Source: Amorphus orientalis (lineage in GTDB: Bacteria; Pseudomonadota; Alphaproteobacteria; Rhizobiales; Amorphaceae). From it: a stretch of 64,000 bases of DNA. The position numbers were made by a program, and so were the translations under genes. The stretch lies in NCBI RefSeq assembly GCF_030814015.1, contig NZ_JAUSUL010000004.1, positions 248,001-312,000 of the forward strand, read 5' to 3'. Under the pieces are notes generated by a model. It did not search any database. It had not been told where the DNA came from and saw only the letters and a list, made by a program, of their open reading frames with translations. Position 1 is the first letter of the stretch, and every line of letters begins with the position of its first letter. Shown here piece by piece: positions 1 through 13,714 of the stretch.

Positions 1-118
1 CCTTGTCGCGCAACGAACCGCCGTATGCGGCCGCGAAATCTGCGCTCTCAATCCATTCCCATAGAACGCCGCCTCACAATGCGCGGCCCATTGCCGCGCT
101 CGGTGGCGTACATCAGCC

Positions 119-472
119 TTATTCGACCACCCGAACCAGATGGCTGACCTTGTTGATCATGCCACGCACGGCCGGGGTGTCCTCGAGCGTCCGACGCCGA
201 TGCATCTTGTTCAGGCCGAGCCCGACAAGCGTCGCGCGCTGATCTTCCGGACGCCGGTTGGCGCTGTGGATCTGCTCCACGGTGACGGTCTTCCCGTCGG
301 ACTTGGCCTTCGCCTTCGGCGCCGCAGCCTTCTTGGGCGCGGCCTTCTTCGGCGCAGCCGCCTTCTTGGGCGCGGCGGCCTTTTTCGGAGCCGCGGCCTT
401 CTTGGCGGGTTTCGCCTTCGCTTCGGCGGCCGGAGCGGCCTCGTCTTCAGCGGTTTTCGTAGCCTTTGCCAT
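119..472 (-). CDS. rpmD: 50S ribosomal protein L30 with long Ala/Lys/Pro N-terminal tail
   Basis: Large-subunit protein L30, last complete gene of the spc cluster in this window. Residues 61-117 match bacterial L30 (TVTVEQIHS at the start, [11 protein letters not shown], then [12 protein letters not shown] at the end); that domain is normally the entire protein. Residues 1-58 are an added tail made mostly of Ala, Lys and Pro with near-tandem AAAPKK units, like a histone H1 tail. The ATG follows a GGAG ribosome site at good spacing and lies 62 bases after rpsE, so the tail is translated as far as sequence can show. The L30 identity is secure; the role of the tail is unknown. Confidence 0.93.
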   Translation of the reverse strand: MAKATKTAEDEAAPAAEAKAKPAKKAAAPKKAAAPKKAAAPKKAAPKKAAAPKAKAKSDGKTVTVEQIHSANRRPEDQRATLVGLGLNKMHRRRTLEDTPAVRGMINKVSHLVRVVE

Positions 473-534
473 TCAAGTCTCCACCCGGAGGACGGCTGCG
501 GAACCGGTCCGCAGCGCCACCGTTATCTCGCGTC

Positions 535-1092
535 TCAGGCCTCGGCCGAGGCGTCGCTGTCGATATCGCGGCGACGCGCCTGCAGCGAGGCGACCTTCAT
601 GCCGCGGCGGGCCGCCACAGACCGAGGGCTGTCCTCGTTCTTGAGCGCCTCGAACGCGGCCCGGACCATGTTGTACGGGTTCGACGAGCCGAGCGACTTC
701 GCGACCACGTCCTGAACGCCGAGCGTCTCGAACACGGCGCGCATCGGGCCGCCGGCGATGATGCCGGTACCGGCCGGAGCCGCCCGCATCACGACGCGGC
801 CCGCACCCCAGCGTCCGTTGACGTCATGGTGCAGCGTCCGGCCTTCGCGCAGCGGCACCCGGATCATGCTCCGCTTCGCCGATTCGGTGGCCTTGCGGAT
901 CGCCTCCGGCACTTCGCGCGCCTTGCCGTGACCATAGCCCACGCGGCCCTTCTGGTCGCCGACGACGACGAGCGCGGCGAAGCCGAACCGACGTCCGCCC
1001 TTCACCACCTTCGCAACACGGTTGATGTGGACGAGCTTATCGACAAATTCGCTGTCGCGCTCTTCCCGGTCCCGTTCCCGCGCCATATTCAA
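535..1092 (-). CDS. rpsE: 30S ribosomal protein S5
   Basis: Small-subunit protein S5, which helps form the mRNA entry site and contributes to decoding accuracy. The N-terminal S5 domain is clear ([18 protein letters not shown], then [14 protein letters not shown]), followed by the C-terminal domain ([16 protein letters not shown]). At 185 residues it is somewhat longer than the E. coli protein (about 166); the extra residues are a charged C-terminal tail. It lies 39 bases after rplR and 62 before rpmD in the spc operon. Confidence 0.97.
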   Translation of the reverse strand: MNMARERDREERDSEFVDKLVHINRVAKVVKGGRRFGFAALVVVGDQKGRVGYGHGKAREVPEAIRKATESAKRSMIRVPLREGRTLHHDVNGRWGAGRVVMRAAPAGTGIIAGGPMRAVFETLGVQDVVAKSLGSSNPYNMVRAAFEALKNEDSPRSVAARRGMKVASLQARRRDIDSDASAEA

Positions 1093-1131
1093 TTCCTTCC
1101 GTTCTCTGGTCCGTTGTCCGCGCGGATCCGT

Positions 1132-1494
1132 TTAGAACTCGAGCCCGCCTTCGCGGGCCGCATCGGCCAGGGCTTTCACCCGGCCGTGATAGATGTAACC
1201 GCCGCGGTCGAACACGACCTTGGTGACGCCGGCGGCCTTGGCACGCTCGGCGACCAGGCGTCCGACTTCCTTCGCCGCAGCCGTGTCCGCACCCGTCTTC
1301 AGGGAACCCCGAAGATCCTTCTCCATGGAGGAGGCGGCGGCAACGGTGTGGCCGGCGGTGTCGTCGATCACCTGCACATAGATATGCTTGGACGAACGGA
1401 ACACGCTCAGCCGGGGCCGCCCATTGGCAACCGCCCGGATAGAGCGACGGACCCGCGTGCGGCGGCGGTTCGTCCGGGAAAGACCCTTGGCCAT
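1132..1494 (-). CDS. rplR: 50S ribosomal protein L18
   Basis: Large-subunit protein L18, which binds 5S rRNA with L5 and L25. The 120-residue length and the motifs [29 protein letters not shown] and the C-terminal [26 protein letters not shown] pattern are those of L18. It starts 11 bases after rplF, consistent with coupled translation in the spc operon. Confidence 0.97.
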   Translation of the reverse strand: MAKGLSRTNRRRTRVRRSIRAVANGRPRLSVFRSSKHIYVQVIDDTAGHTVAAASSMEKDLRGSLKTGADTAAAKEVGRLVAERAKAAGVTKVVFDRGGYIYHGRVKALADAAREGGLEF

Positions 1495-1505
1495 CGTGGT
1501 CGTCC

Positions 1506-2039
1506 TTACTTCTTCTTGCCTTCTTTGCGGATGATCTGCTCGTCCGCATATCTCACGCCCTTGCCCTTATAGGGCTCCGGGGGACGGAACTCGCGGATTT
1601 CCGCGGCGACCTGTCCAACCCGCTGCTTCTCGATGCCCGCGACGACGATCTCCGTCGGCTTCGGGCACTGGATCTGGATGCCGTCCGGGATCGGATAGAG
1701 CACCTCGTGCGAGAAGCCGAGCGCCAGCTGCAGGTTCTTGCCCTGCACCTGGGCGCGGTAGCCGACGCCGGTGATCTCGAGCTTGCGCTCGAATCCCTGC
1801 GTCACGCCGTGCACCAGGTTGGCCACCATCGAGCGGGACAGACCCCACATCGACCGCGCCTTCTTGCTCTCGTCGACCGGCGTGACGGTGATCCCGTCCT
1901 CGCCCTGCGCCACCGTGACGAAATCCGGAGCCGTGAACGACAGATCGCCCTTCGGCCCCTTCACGTTGACGGTCTGGCCGTCGATCGTCGCCGTGACGCC
2001 GTTCGGCACCTCAACCGGCTTCTTGCCTACCCGTGACAT
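1506..2039 (-). CDS. rplF: 50S ribosomal protein L6
   Basis: Large-subunit protein L6, near the factor-binding site at the base of the stalk. Start chosen at [14 protein letters not shown], the usual N-terminus, giving 177 residues; the reading frame stays open upstream but that part has no L6 similarity. The duplicated L6 fold is visible, with the conserved second-domain segment [13 protein letters not shown] and the C-terminal [15 protein letters not shown] signature. It lies 52 bases after rpsH. Confidence 0.97.
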   Translation of the reverse strand: MSRVGKKPVEVPNGVTATIDGQTVNVKGPKGDLSFTAPDFVTVAQGEDGITVTPVDESKKARSMWGLSRSMVANLVHGVTQGFERKLEITGVGYRAQVQGKNLQLALGFSHEVLYPIPDGIQIQCPKPTEIVVAGIEKQRVGQVAAEIREFRPPEPYKGKGVRYADEQIIRKEGKKK

Positions 2040-2091
2040 CCCAAAAACTCCTTGAGCCTCGCGCCAGCTCCGTTCCGGCCGAAACGGCCGA

Positions 2092-2490
2092 TCAGAACAC
2101 CTGGCAGAGGATCTCACCGCCAAGGTTGCGCTCGCGCGCAACCGCATCGCTCATCACACCCTGCGACGTCGACAGGATGTTCACGCCGAGACCGTTCGCC
2201 ACCCGAGGCAGCGTCGTCACCGACGAATACACCCGACGTCCGGGCTTGGAGATCCGCTCGATCTTCTTGATCGCCGGCTCACCGTCGAAATATTTCAGTT
2301 CGATATCGATCTCCGAACGGCCGTTGCCGTGCTCGGTGACCGTATATCCGCGGATGTAGCCTTCGCTCTGGAGCACTTCGAGCACGTTCATCCGCAGACG
2401 CGAGCCCGGCGTGTTCAGGCTCGTCTTCCGCCGCATGGCCGCATTGCGGATGCGCGTGATCATGTCCCCCAAAGGATCTGTCATCGACAT
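2092..2490 (-). CDS. rpsH: 30S ribosomal protein S8
   Basis: Small-subunit protein S8, a primary binder of 16S rRNA helix 21; in E. coli it also represses spc operon translation. It begins [17 protein letters not shown] and carries the C-terminal [26 protein letters not shown] signature in two halves around the conserved S-T-S-x-G turn. 132 residues, normal length. It starts 12 bases after rpsN. Confidence 0.97.
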   Translation of the reverse strand: MSMTDPLGDMITRIRNAAMRRKTSLNTPGSRLRMNVLEVLQSEGYIRGYTVTEHGNGRSEIDIELKYFDGEPAIKKIERISKPGRRVYSSVTTLPRVANGLGVNILSTSQGVMSDAVARERNLGGEILCQVF

Positions 2491-2502
2491 CGGGGCGTCT
2501 CC

Positions 2503-2808
2503 TTACCAGCTCGACTTCACCAGGCCAGGGATCTGACCCTGGCTGCCAAGCTCGCGCAGCGCCACGCGCGACATCTTGAGCTTGCGATAATAGGCGCGCG
2601 GGCGCCCGGTGACTTCGCAGCGATTCACCACCCGCGACGGGGCCGCGTTGCGCGGCATCTCGGCGAGCTTCAGCTGCGCAGCGAAGCGGTCTTCCATCGA
2701 GAGCGACTGGTCGCGCGCGACCGCCTTGAGCCGCGCCCGACGGGCAGCGTGCTGCTTGGCGAGCCGCATGCGCTTCTTGTTGTTCTCGATCTTACCCTTT
2801 TTGGCCAT
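2503..2808 (-). CDS. rpsN: 30S ribosomal protein S14 (zinc-free type)
   Basis: Small-subunit protein S14. At 101 residues it is the long type that lacks the CxxC zinc-binding pairs; the C-terminal signature [21 protein letters not shown] is conserved, with only one Cys. It lies between rplE (23 bases upstream) and rpsH (12 bases downstream), the standard spc position. Confidence 0.97.
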   Translation of the reverse strand: MAKKGKIENNKKRMRLAKQHAARRARLKAVARDQSLSMEDRFAAQLKLAEMPRNAAPSRVVNRCEVTGRPRAYYRKLKMSRVALRELGSQGQIPGLVKSSW

Positions 2809-2831
2809 GTCTTCGTCCCTTGCCCCGACCG

Positions 2832-3398
2832 TTACTTGCGGAACGGGAAGTTGAGCGCGCGCAGCAGTTCCCGCGCCTCATCGTCCGTCTTCGCCGTGGT
2901 GCACACGATGATGTCCATGCCCCAGATCTGATCGACCTTGTCGTAGACGATCTCGGGGAACACGATGTGCTCCTTGAGACCCATCGCGAAATTGCCGCGA
3001 CCGTCGAAACTCTTCGGGTTCAGGCCGCGGAAGTCACGAACGCGCGGCAGCGCGATCGTCACCAAGCGGTCGATGAACTCGTACATGCGCGACCGGCGCA
3101 GGGTGACCTTGCAGCCGATCGGCATCTCCTCGCGCAGCTTGAAGCCGGCGATGGAATTCCGGGCCCGAGTGATCACCGGCTTCTGGCCCGTGATCTGCGC
3201 CAGATCGTCGGCGGCCGACTGCACCTTCTTGGAATCGCCGACGGCCTCGCCGACGCCCATGTTGATGACGACCTTGTCCAGACGCGGCACTTCCATCGGG
3301 TTGGAATAGGTGAACTGCTCCTGCAGCGCAGGGCGCACCTTCTCCCGGTATTCCGTCAGCGTACGCGGCTCGTAGTCCGCAACCGTTGCCTCAGCCAT
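2832..3398 (-). CDS. rplE: 50S ribosomal protein L5
   Basis: Large-subunit protein L5, which binds 5S rRNA and contacts the P-site tRNA. Recognised by [20 protein letters not shown], the [20 protein letters not shown] segment, and the C-terminal [21 protein letters not shown]. 188 residues, slightly longer than E. coli L5 because of an N-terminal extension. Its start codon lies 8 bases inside the end of rplX, so the two are probably translationally coupled. Confidence 0.97.
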   Translation of the reverse strand: MAEATVADYEPRTLTEYREKVRPALQEQFTYSNPMEVPRLDKVVINMGVGEAVGDSKKVQSAADDLAQITGQKPVITRARNSIAGFKLREEMPIGCKVTLRRSRMYEFIDRLVTIALPRVRDFRGLNPKSFDGRGNFAMGLKEHIVFPEIVYDKVDQIWGMDIIVCTTAKTDDEARELLRALNFPFRK

Positions 3399-3708
3399 CG
3401 ATCTTGTCTCCGGAGCGCTTGGCGAAGCGTACCTTCTTGCCGTCGTCTTCGATCCGGAACCCGACTCGCGTCGCCTTGCCGTCGGTCGGATCGGCGAGCG
3501 CGATGTTGGACAGGTGGATCGACGCTTCCTTGGCGATGATTCCGCCTTCCTGCGCCGGCGTCTGACGCTGGTGCCGCTGCACCATGTTCACGCCGCGCAC
3601 GAGAGCGCGATTTTCTTTCGGCAGGACCTGCACGACCTCACCGGTCTTGCCCTTGTCCCGTCCGGCGAGCACCACGACGGAGTCGCCTTTCTTGATGCGC
3701 GCGGCCAT
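3391..3708 (-). CDS. rplX: 50S ribosomal protein L24
   Basis: Large-subunit assembly-initiator protein L24. The KOW motif ([20 protein letters not shown]) is at residues 6-25 and is followed by [10 protein letters not shown]. 105 residues, normal. The first base of its start codon is the last base of the rplN stop codon, and its 3' end overlaps rplE by 8 bases. Confidence 0.97.
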   Translation of the reverse strand: MAARIKKGDSVVVLAGRDKGKTGEVVQVLPKENRALVRGVNMVQRHQRQTPAQEGGIIAKEASIHLSNIALADPTDGKATRVGFRIEDDGKKVRFAKRSGDKIDG

Positions 3709-4076
3709 TACAACACCTCCGGCGCGAGCGAAATGATCTTCATGTGGTTCCGGCCCCGGAGCTCACGCGGCACCGGACCGAAAATACGCGTGCCGACGGG
3801 CTCGCGGTTGTTGTTCACCAGGACCGCCGCGTTGCGGTCGAACCGGATCACGCTTCCGTCCGGACGACGGATGTCCTTGGCCGTCCGCACGACGACCGCC
3901 TTCATGACGTCACCCTTCTTCACACGGCCGCGCGGGCTCGCCTCTTTCACGGAGACGACGATGATGTCGCCGACCGAGGCATATTTCCGCTTCGAACCGC
4001 CGAGCACCTTGATGCACATGACACGGCGTGCGCCCGAATTGTCGGCCACGTCCAGGTTGGTCTGCATCTGAATCAT
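3708..4076 (-). CDS. rplN: 50S ribosomal protein L14
   Basis: Large-subunit protein L14, at the subunit interface. It has the typical [27 protein letters not shown] start and the [24 protein letters not shown] end, each split over conserved blocks. 122 residues is the normal length. It starts 68 bases after rpsQ, the widest gap in this part of the cluster, and overlaps rplX by one base. Confidence 0.97.
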   Translation of the reverse strand: MIQMQTNLDVADNSGARRVMCIKVLGGSKRKYASVGDIIVVSVKEASPRGRVKKGDVMKAVVVRTAKDIRRPDGSVIRFDRNAAVLVNNNREPVGTRIFGPVPRELRGRNHMKIISLAPEVL

Positions 4077-4144
4077 GCTTCGCCGCCTTTTTTCTCTCTT
4101 TACGCCGCACCCTCAGGAGCGATCCCGCTGATACCGACCGAAGG

Positions 4145-4405
4145 TCAGCTCGCGACGATCTCACCCGACGGCGTCAGTGCGCCAACCACGGTCCACCGCT
4201 TGCTCTTAGACACCGGCCGGCTCTCTTCGATCACCACCCGGTCGCCCGTCTTGTAGGTGTTCGCCTCGTCGTGCGCCTGGTAGCGCTTCGTCCGGCGAAC
4301 CGTCTTCTTCAGGAGCGGATGCGTGAAGCGACGCTCCACCCGCACCACGACGGTCTTGTCGTTCTTGTCGCTTACGACGACGCCCCGCAGAACCCGTTTC
4401 GGCAT
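4145..4405 (-). CDS. rpsQ: 30S ribosomal protein S17
   Basis: Small-subunit protein S17, a primary 16S rRNA binder with an OB fold. Begins [21 protein letters not shown] and contains the S17 signature [18 protein letters not shown]. 86 residues, the usual alphaproteobacterial size. It lies 17 bases after rpmC. Confidence 0.97.
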   Translation of the reverse strand: MPKRVLRGVVVSDKNDKTVVVRVERRFTHPLLKKTVRRTKRYQAHDEANTYKTGDRVVIEESRPVSKSKRWTVVGALTPSGEIVAS

Positions 4406-4422
4406 TGTCTCTGTCTTTCCCG

Positions 4423-4626
4423 TCAGCTCGTGGCCGGCGCCTTGCGGCGCTCGCTCAGGACCGTCTTGATCCGAGCGATGTCGCGGCGAACCTGCCGGAC
4501 ACGCGCGGTGTTCTCAAGCTGGCCGGTCGCCCGCTGGAAGCGCAGGTTGAACTGCTCCTTCTTCAGCTTGGCGAGCTCGTCCAGCAGCTCGTCGGCGGTC
4601 TTCGCCTTTACGTCAGCGGCCTTCAT
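4423..4626 (-). CDS. rpmC: 50S ribosomal protein L29
   Basis: Large-subunit protein L29, close to the polypeptide exit tunnel and part of the docking site for SRP and trigger factor. The start [14 protein letters not shown] gives 67 residues, the normal size for this two-helix protein; the signature [19 protein letters not shown] is intact. The open frame upstream overlaps rplP and was excluded. It lies 25 bases after rplP. Confidence 0.96.
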   Translation of the reverse strand: MKAADVKAKTADELLDELAKLKKEQFNLRFQRATGQLENTARVRQVRRDIARIKTVLSERRKAPATS

Positions 4627-4651
4627 GCCCTGTCTCCTCGCGCTCGCGCCG

Positions 4652-5065
4652 TCACTCGGCGATGCGCTGTACGAAACGCGTCTTGATCGGCAGCTTCGCG
4701 GCACCGAGGCGCAGCGCCTCACGCGCGATCTCCTCGGAGACGCCGTCGATCTCGAACATGATCCGGCCCGGATGAACCCGCGCCGCCCAGTATTCCGGCG
4801 AGCCCTTGCCCTTACCCATGCGCACTTCGGTCGGCTTCTGCGACACCGGCACGTCCGGGAAGATACGGATCCACACGCGGCCCTGACGCTTCATGTGGCG
4901 CGTGATCGCCCGCCGGGCAGCCTCGATCTGACGGGCGGTCACCCGCTCGGGTTCCTGGGCCTTCAGTCCGTAGGACCCGAAGTTCAGGAACGTTCCGCCT
5001 TTCGCCGTGCCGTGAATCCGGCCCTTGTGCTGCTTGCGGAATTTGGTTCGTTTCGGTTGCAGCAT
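4652..5065 (-). CDS. rplP: 50S ribosomal protein L16
   Basis: Large-subunit protein L16, which organises the A-site region of the 50S subunit. Begins [19 protein letters not shown] and has the two L16 signatures [17 protein letters not shown] and the [15 protein letters not shown] block. 137 residues, normal length. It lies 35 bases after rpsC. Confidence 0.97.
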   Translation of the reverse strand: MLQPKRTKFRKQHKGRIHGTAKGGTFLNFGSYGLKAQEPERVTARQIEAARRAITRHMKRQGRVWIRIFPDVPVSQKPTEVRMGKGKGSPEYWAARVHPGRIMFEIDGVSEEIAREALRLGAAKLPIKTRFVQRIAE

Positions 5066-5100
5066 CTGTCTGCTCTCGTTCTCTCAAATCCGCCGTCAGC

Positions 5101-5814
5101 TTAGTTCTCGTTGCGACGACGACCACCGCCGCCACCGCCAGCCTCGGCGGCCTCGGCCTGCCGGCGCTCGGACGCCATCGGATCGTGCTCAAGGATCTCG
5201 CCCTTGAAGATCCAGACCTTCACGCCGCAGGTGCCGTACGCCGTCTTCGCCGTCGCCGTGCCGTAATCGATGTCGGCACGCAGCGTATGCAGCGGGACAC
5301 GGCCCTCGCGGTACCATTCCGTCCGCGCGATCTCAGCACCCCCCAGACGGCCGGCGCAGTTGATCCGGATGCCTTCGGCGCCCAGGCGCATCGCCGACTG
5401 GACCGCGCGCTTCATCGCCCGGCGGAACGCGACGCGGCGCTCCAGCTGCTGCGCGATCGACAGCGCGACCAGGGTCGCGTCGATTTCCGGCTTGCGCACC
5501 TCGACGATGTTGATGTGCACCTCAGAAGAGGTCATCTCGCCGATCTTCTTGCGCAGGCGATCGATATCGGCGCCCTTCTTGCCGATGACAACCCCCGGAC
5601 GCGCCGTGTGGATCGTGACCCGGCACTTCTTGTGGGGGCGTTCGATGACGATCTTCGACACCGCAGCCTGCTTGAGCTCCTCAAGCAGCACCGTGCGGAT
5701 CCGCAGATCCTCGTGGAGCAGCCGGCCGTAGTCGCCGCGATCGGCGAACCAGCGGGAATCCCAGGTCCGGTTGATGCCGAGACGCAGACCGATCGGATTG
5801 ACTTTGTGACCCAT
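5101..5814 (-). CDS. rpsC: 30S ribosomal protein S3
   Basis: Small-subunit protein S3, lining the mRNA entry channel. The KH domain is shown by [17 protein letters not shown], and the C-terminal domain by [23 protein letters not shown] and [19 protein letters not shown]. 237 residues, with a short Gly- and Arg-rich end. Its start codon overlaps the rplV stop by one base. Confidence 0.97.
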   Translation of the reverse strand: MGHKVNPIGLRLGINRTWDSRWFADRGDYGRLLHEDLRIRTVLLEELKQAAVSKIVIERPHKKCRVTIHTARPGVVIGKKGADIDRLRKKIGEMTSSEVHINIVEVRKPEIDATLVALSIAQQLERRVAFRRAMKRAVQSAMRLGAEGIRINCAGRLGGAEIARTEWYREGRVPLHTLRADIDYGTATAKTAYGTCGVKVWIFKGEILEHDPMASERRQAEAAEAGGGGGGRRRNEN

Positions 5815-6194
5815 CAGGCGGCCTCCTCGACTTCACGCACCACGATGGTCAGGTTGGAGAACGGCTTCTCGATCCGTCCGGCCCGACCGCGGCCACGGGC
5901 GTGGAACCGCTTCATCACCAGTGCCTTGCCCACATAAGCCTCCGAGACGACCAGGGCGTCCACGTCGAGGTCGTGGTTGTTCTCCGCATTCGCGATCGCG
6001 GACTCCAGCGCCTTGCGGACATCCTTGGCGATCCGCTTGCGCGAAAACTGAAGATCGGCGAGCGCCGTCGACGCCTTTTTGCCGCGGATCATCGTGGCCA
6101 CCAGATTCAGCTTCTGAGGGCTGATCTTGAGCCGACGCACCACAGCACGCGCTTCGGTTTCGCTGAGCGCCCGGTCCCGGGAGGGCTTGCCCAT
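5814..6194 (-). CDS. rplV: 50S ribosomal protein L22
   Basis: Large-subunit protein L22, whose extended hairpin lines the peptide exit tunnel and is a site of macrolide-resistance changes. The core begins [18 protein letters not shown], and the loop region shows [20 protein letters not shown]. 126 residues. Packed between rpsS (2 bases) and rpsC (1-base overlap). Confidence 0.97.
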   Translation of the reverse strand: MGKPSRDRALSETEARAVVRRLKISPQKLNLVATMIRGKKASTALADLQFSRKRIAKDVRKALESAIANAENNHDLDVDALVVSEAYVGKALVMKRFHARGRGRAGRIEKPFSNLTIVVREVEEAA

Positions 6195-6196
6195 CG

Positions 6197-6475
6197 TTAT
6201 TTCCTCTTCGCCTTCTTGTCGGCTCCGTGGCCATAGTAGGTGCGGCTCGGCGCGAACTCGCCGAACTTGTGACCCACCATGTCCTCGCTCACGAGAACCG
6301 GAATGTGCTTCTGGCCGTTGTAGACGCCGAACGTCAGGCCCACGAACTGGGGCAGAATCGTCGACCGGCGCGACCAGATCTTGATCACCTCGTTGCGGCC
6401 CGATGCGCGCGACTTCTCAGCCTTCTTGAGAAGGTAGCCGTCGACAAAGGGGCCTTTCCAAACAGAGCGAGCCAC
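6197..6475 (-). CDS. rpsS: 30S ribosomal protein S19
   Basis: Small-subunit protein S19, in the head of the 30S subunit with S13. It begins [20 protein letters not shown] and has the signature [18 protein letters not shown]. 92 residues, normal. It starts 12 bases after rplB and ends 2 bases before rplV. Confidence 0.97.
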   Translation of the reverse strand: MARSVWKGPFVDGYLLKKAEKSRASGRNEVIKIWSRRSTILPQFVGLTFGVYNGQKHIPVLVSEDMVGHKFGEFAPSRTYYGHGADKKAKRK

Positions 6476-6487
6476 GGTTCGATCCTC

Positions 6488-7321
6488 TTACTTCTTGCGG
6501 GCGTGACGGCTGCGGACGATGTACTTGTCCGTCGCCTTGTTCTGCCGCGTCCGCTTGCCCTTGGTCGGCTTGCCCCACGGGGTGACCGGGTGACGACCAC
6601 CCGACGTGCGACCCTCACCACCACCATGCGGATGGTCGAACGGGTTCATCGCGACACCACGCGTCTGCGGACGCCGACCGAGCCAGCGCGAGCGGCCCGC
6701 CTTCGACATGTTCGTGTTCGAGTGATCCGGGTTGGACACCGCACCGACCGTCGCCATGCACTGGCCCGGAACGCGGCGCTGCTCGCCCGACGACAGACGG
6801 ATCACCGTATAACCCTGGTCGCGACCGACGATCTGGGCGTAGGTCCCGGCCGAACGGGCCAGCTGACCACCCTTCTTCGGCTTCAGCTCGACATTGTGGA
6901 CGATCGTGCCCACCGGCATCGACGCGATCGGCATCGCGTTGCCCGGCTTCACGTCGACCTGCTTGCCGGCCACGACCGTGTCGCCCGCGGCGAGCCGCTG
7001 CGGCGCCAGGATATAGGCGAGCTCGCCATCCTCGTAGCGGACCAGAGCGAGGAACGCCGACCGGTTCGGGTCGTATTCCAGGCGCTCGACCTTCGCAGGA
7101 ACGTCGAACTTCTGCCGCTTGAAATCGATCACGCGGTAGGTGCGCTTGTGTCCGCCGCCACGATGGCGCGCCGTCTTGCGGCCGGCATTGTTGCGGCCGC
7201 CGGACTTGGTCAGCCCTTCGGTAAGGGTCTTGACCGGCTTGCCTTTCCAGAGGTCACCGCGCTCGACCGTGATGAGCTGGCGCTGACCCGGAGAGGTCGG
7301 ACGGTAGGTCTTCAGTGCCAT
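6488..7321 (-). CDS. rplB: 50S ribosomal protein L2
   Basis: Large-subunit protein L2, needed for subunit joining and peptidyl-transferase activity. Begins [16 protein letters not shown]; the core has [14 protein letters not shown]; the C-terminal signature [17 protein letters not shown] includes the conserved His in MNPxDHPHGGG. 277 residues, normal length. It lies 18 bases after rplW. Confidence 0.98.
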   Translation of the reverse strand: MALKTYRPTSPGQRQLITVERGDLWKGKPVKTLTEGLTKSGGRNNAGRKTARHRGGGHKRTYRVIDFKRQKFDVPAKVERLEYDPNRSAFLALVRYEDGELAYILAPQRLAAGDTVVAGKQVDVKPGNAMPIASMPVGTIVHNVELKPKKGGQLARSAGTYAQIVGRDQGYTVIRLSSGEQRRVPGQCMATVGAVSNPDHSNTNMSKAGRSRWLGRRPQTRGVAMNPFDHPHGGGEGRTSGGRHPVTPWGKPTKGKRTRQNKATDKYIVRSRHARKK

Positions 7322-7339
7322 GGCTTCTGCCTTTCCGTC

Positions 7340-7633
7340 TTAGAGTCCGGTCGACACGTCGATCGACTGGCCTTCCGCCAGCGTCACGATCGCGCGCTTG
7401 ACGTCCGACTGCCGGCCGATGGTGCCGCGGAACCGCTTCACCTTGCCCTTGCGGACCTGGGTGTTCACGCCGGTGACCTTGACCTTGAAAAGGGCCTCGA
7501 CCGCCGCCTTGATTTCCGGCTTCGTCGCCGTCTTGGCCACCTTGAAGACGACCTGGTTATGCTCGGAGAGCATGGTCGCCTTCTCGGTGATCACCGGCGA
7601 CAGGATCACGTCGAAATGCTTCAGGTCCGTCAT
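7340..7633 (-). CDS. rplW: 50S ribosomal protein L23
   Basis: Large-subunit protein L23 at the tunnel exit, docking site for trigger factor and SRP. The segments [29 protein letters not shown] and [16 protein letters not shown] are those of L23. 97 residues. Its start codon overlaps the rplD stop in an ATGA arrangement. Confidence 0.97.
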   Translation of the reverse strand: MTDLKHFDVILSPVITEKATMLSEHNQVVFKVAKTATKPEIKAAVEALFKVKVTGVNTQVRKGKVKRFRGTIGRQSDVKRAIVTLAEGQSIDVSTGL

Positions 7634-8250
7634 TTGAACCGCTCCTCGAGGCTTTCGACGGCCGCCTTGGTCAGGACCAGCGTGTCCCGCCGAAGGATGT
7701 CGTAGACGTTGATACCGGCGACCGGGAGCAGATCCAGGTGCGGGATGTTCCGCGCCGCCTTCACGAAGGCGTCGTTCTGCTCGGCACCGTCGACGATCAG
7801 CGCATTGGCCAGGCCGAGCCCGGCCAGCTTCTCGCGCAACGCCTTGGTCTTCGTCGCATCCGTCTCCGCAGAGGCGAGCACGATCACCTTGCCGTCACGC
7901 GCCTTGGCCGACAGCGCGTGCTTCAGGCCGAGCGCCCGGACTTTCTTGGGAAGATCGTGGGCGTGGCTGCGCACCACCGGACCGAACGCCTTGCCGCCAC
8001 CGCGGAACTGCGGCGCCTTGCGATCGGAGTGACGGGCACGACCGGTGCCCTTCTGCTTGTACATCTTCTTGCCGGTGGCGTTGATCTCGCCACGGGTCTT
8101 GGTCTTGTGCGTGCCGGCCTGGCGCTTGGACAGCTGCCAGCGGATCACCCGCTGCACCAGATCCTGGCGCGGCTCGAGACCGAAGATCTCGTCGGAGACG
8201 GTGATCTTGCCGTCGGACCCGCCATCCAGCGTTTTGACGTCGAAATCCAT
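7630..8250 (-). CDS. rplD: 50S ribosomal protein L4
   Basis: Large-subunit protein L4; in E. coli it also represses the S10 operon. The ATG at 8250 is chosen over a GTG one codon upstream because it overlaps the rplC stop as TGATG. The protein has 206 residues, with the tunnel-loop region [19 protein letters not shown] and the conserved C-terminal domain ending [14 protein letters not shown]. Whether L4 regulates this operon here cannot be read from the sequence. Confidence 0.97.
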   Translation of the reverse strand: MDFDVKTLDGGSDGKITVSDEIFGLEPRQDLVQRVIRWQLSKRQAGTHKTKTRGEINATGKKMYKQKGTGRARHSDRKAPQFRGGGKAFGPVVRSHAHDLPKKVRALGLKHALSAKARDGKVIVLASAETDATKTKALREKLAGLGLANALIVDGAEQNDAFVKAARNIPHLDLLPVAGINVYDILRRDTLVLTKAAVESLEERFK

Positions 8251-9035
8251 CACCCGTTCTCCTTACCCGCGGCGTCTTCCGCGCCGGTTTCGCTCGGCTG
8301 AGCGTCCACAACCTCTGCCGGCGGAACGTCGGACTGGGGCGCCGTGCCCTCGTCGTTGTCGGGCAGACGGAACGCACCCGGGGTCGGAACCTCGTCGGGG
8401 AGCTTCTTCTTGACCGCGTCGCGGACCAGGATCCAGCCGCCCTTGGCGCCGGGAACCGCGCCCTGAACCATGATCAGTCCGCGCTCCGGATCGGTGCGCA
8501 CCACCTTCAGGTTCTGGGTCGTGACCCGCTCGTCACCCATGTGGCCGGCCATCTTCTTGTTCTTGAAGACGCGGCCCGGGTCCTGGTTCTGACCGGTCGA
8601 ACCGTGGGCACGATGCGAGATCGACACGCCGTGGGTGGCACGAAGACCACCGAAGTTGTGCCGCTTCATCGCGCCGGCGAAGCCCTTACCGATCGACGTC
8701 CCGCTGACATCGACGAACTGTCCGGCGATGAAGTGGTCCGCCGTCAACTCGGCGCCGACCGCGATGACGTTGTCGGGGCTGACCCGGCACTCCACCACCG
8801 TCCGCTTCGGCTCCACCTTGGCCACCGCGAAGTGGCCACGCATCGCCCGCGGCGTATTCTTCGCCTTGGCGAAGCCCGCGCCGAGCTGGAGTGCGGTGTA
8901 ACCGTCTTTCTCTTCGGTCCGGTGCGCCACGACCTGGCACTTCTCGACCCGAAGCACGGTCACCGGCACATGCTCGCCGGCTTCCGTGTAGATGCGGGTC
9001 ATCCCGACCTTCTGTGCAATCACTGCAGAGCGCAT
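8250..9035 (-). CDS. rplC: 50S ribosomal protein L3 with acidic C-terminal extension
   Basis: Large-subunit assembly-initiator protein L3, reaching the peptidyl-transferase centre. The core shows [18 protein letters not shown], then [12 protein letters not shown] and [20 protein letters not shown]. At 261 residues it is about 50 longer than E. coli L3; the extra part (roughly residues 205-261) is acidic and Pro-rich and probably disordered. C-terminal tails on L3 occur in other alphaproteobacteria. 31 bases after rpsJ. Confidence 0.97.
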   Translation of the reverse strand: MRSAVIAQKVGMTRIYTEAGEHVPVTVLRVEKCQVVAHRTEEKDGYTALQLGAGFAKAKNTPRAMRGHFAVAKVEPKRTVVECRVSPDNVIAVGAELTADHFIAGQFVDVSGTSIGKGFAGAMKRHNFGGLRATHGVSISHRAHGSTGQNQDPGRVFKNKKMAGHMGDERVTTQNLKVVRTDPERGLIMVQGAVPGAKGGWILVRDAVKKKLPDEVPTPGAFRLPDNDEGTAPQSDVPPAEVVDAQPSETGAEDAAGKENG

Positions 9036-9066
9036 AGCCGCGCCTCTCGTTCCTCTGGCCCGTGCC

Positions 9067-9375
9067 TTAAAGCTTGATCTCGACGTCCACGCCGGCGGCG
9101 AGGTCGAGCTTCATCAACGCGTCAACCGTCTGCGGCGTCGGGTCGATGATGTCCAAGAGCCGTTTGTGCGTGCGGATCTCGAACTGCTCGCGGCTCTTCT
9201 TGTCGATGTGCGGCGAGCGGTTCACCGTGTACTTCTCGATCCGGGTGGGCAGCGGCACAGGGCCGCGCACTTGGGCGCCCGTTCGTTTGGCCGTGTGCAC
9301 GATCTCCTTGGTCGAAGTATCGAGCACCCGGTGATCGAACGCCTTCAAACGGATGCGAATATTTTGGCCGTTCAT
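9067..9375 (-). CDS. rpsJ: 30S ribosomal protein S10 (NusE)
   Basis: Small-subunit protein S10, which is also NusE, the partner of NusB and NusG in antitermination. It begins [19 protein letters not shown] and carries the signature [20 protein letters not shown]. 102 residues, normal. First gene of the S10 cluster; the 86-base gap after tuf holds a strong hairpin (9415-9442). Confidence 0.98.
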   Translation of the reverse strand: MNGQNIRIRLKAFDHRVLDTSTKEIVHTAKRTGAQVRGPVPLPTRIEKYTVNRSPHIDKKSREQFEIRTHKRLLDIIDPTPQTVDALMKLDLAAGVDVEIKL

Positions 9376-9414
9376 TTTCTATCGCGCCTTTAAGCCCGCA
9401 TCGGGAAATGAAGC

Positions 9415-9442
9415 GGGCGCGTCCTTGAGACCGGACGCGCCC
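9415..9442 (-). promoter_or_regulatory. hairpin between tuf and rpsJ
   Basis: A perfect 10-bp inverted repeat (GGGCGCGTCC at 9415-9424 and its complement at 9433-9442) with an 8-base loop sits in the tuf-rpsJ gap. No U-run follows on either strand, so it does not look like an ordinary intrinsic terminator. It could be a processing site, an attenuator or an S10-leader element; this is inference from position only. Confidence 0.4.
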
Positions 9443-9461
9443 GGCAGATTAACGTTCAGAC

Positions 9462-10637
<1,176 letters not shown>

Positions 10638-10699
10638 CGGCGTACTCCATTCGGTCTTAAATCTGTTTCAACCAGATCTTCGTTTGCGTCACGCAGGTG

Positions 10700-12775
<2,076 letters not shown>

Positions 12776-12808
12776 GGCTCGAGCCTTCCTGACCTGAACT
12801 TCGACCGA

Positions 12809-13342
<534 letters not shown>

Positions 13343-13714
13343 TTACTTCGGCCGCTTGGCGCCGTACTTCGAACGGCGCTGCTTGCGATCCTTCACGCCC
13401 TGGGTGTCGAGCACGCCACGGATGATGTGATAGCGCACGCCCGGAAGGTCCTTCACGCGGCCGCCGCGGATCATGACCACCGAGTGCTCCTGGAGGTTAT
13501 GACCCTCACCAGGAATGTAGCCGATCACTTCGTACTGGTTCGTCAGACGGACCTTGGCAACCTTACGCAGCGCCGAGTTCGGCTTCTTCGGCGTCGTCGT
13601 ATAGACGCGCGTACAGACGCCGCGCTTCTGCGGGTTGGCCTCCATGGCCGGAACCTTGTTGCGCTTCGCCGGCGCCTTGCGCGGCTTGCGGATCAACTGG
13701 TTGATGGTCGGCAT
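13343..13714 (-). CDS. rpsL: 30S ribosomal protein S12
   Basis: Small-subunit protein S12 at the decoding centre. The start [15 protein letters not shown] gives the usual 123 residues. The streptomycin-relevant loop [16 protein letters not shown] is wild type, with Lys43 (E. coli Lys42) unchanged, so streptomycin sensitivity at this residue is predicted. First gene of the str cluster, after a 459-base gap. Confidence 0.98.
   Translation of the reverse strand: MPTINQLIRKPRKAPAKRNKVPAMEANPQKRGVCTRVYTTTPKKPNSALRKVAKVRLTNQYEVIGYIPGEGHNLQEHSVVMIRGGRVKDLPGVRYHIIRGVLDTQGVKDRKQRRSKYGAKRPK

Noticed and set aside
1-118. Possible start of rplO after rpmD
   Set aside because: rplO is expected next, but the minus-strand frames here stop early and no L15 N-terminus is visible. 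The AAGG at the very edge could be its ribosome site, so the gene probably begins just outside the window.
119-472. L30 tail as a separate histone-like gene fused by a sequencing error
   Set aside because: The frame runs without interruption into L30, only one ribosome site is visible and it is in front of the tail, and no start codon with a ribosome site is seen at the L30 domain boundary.
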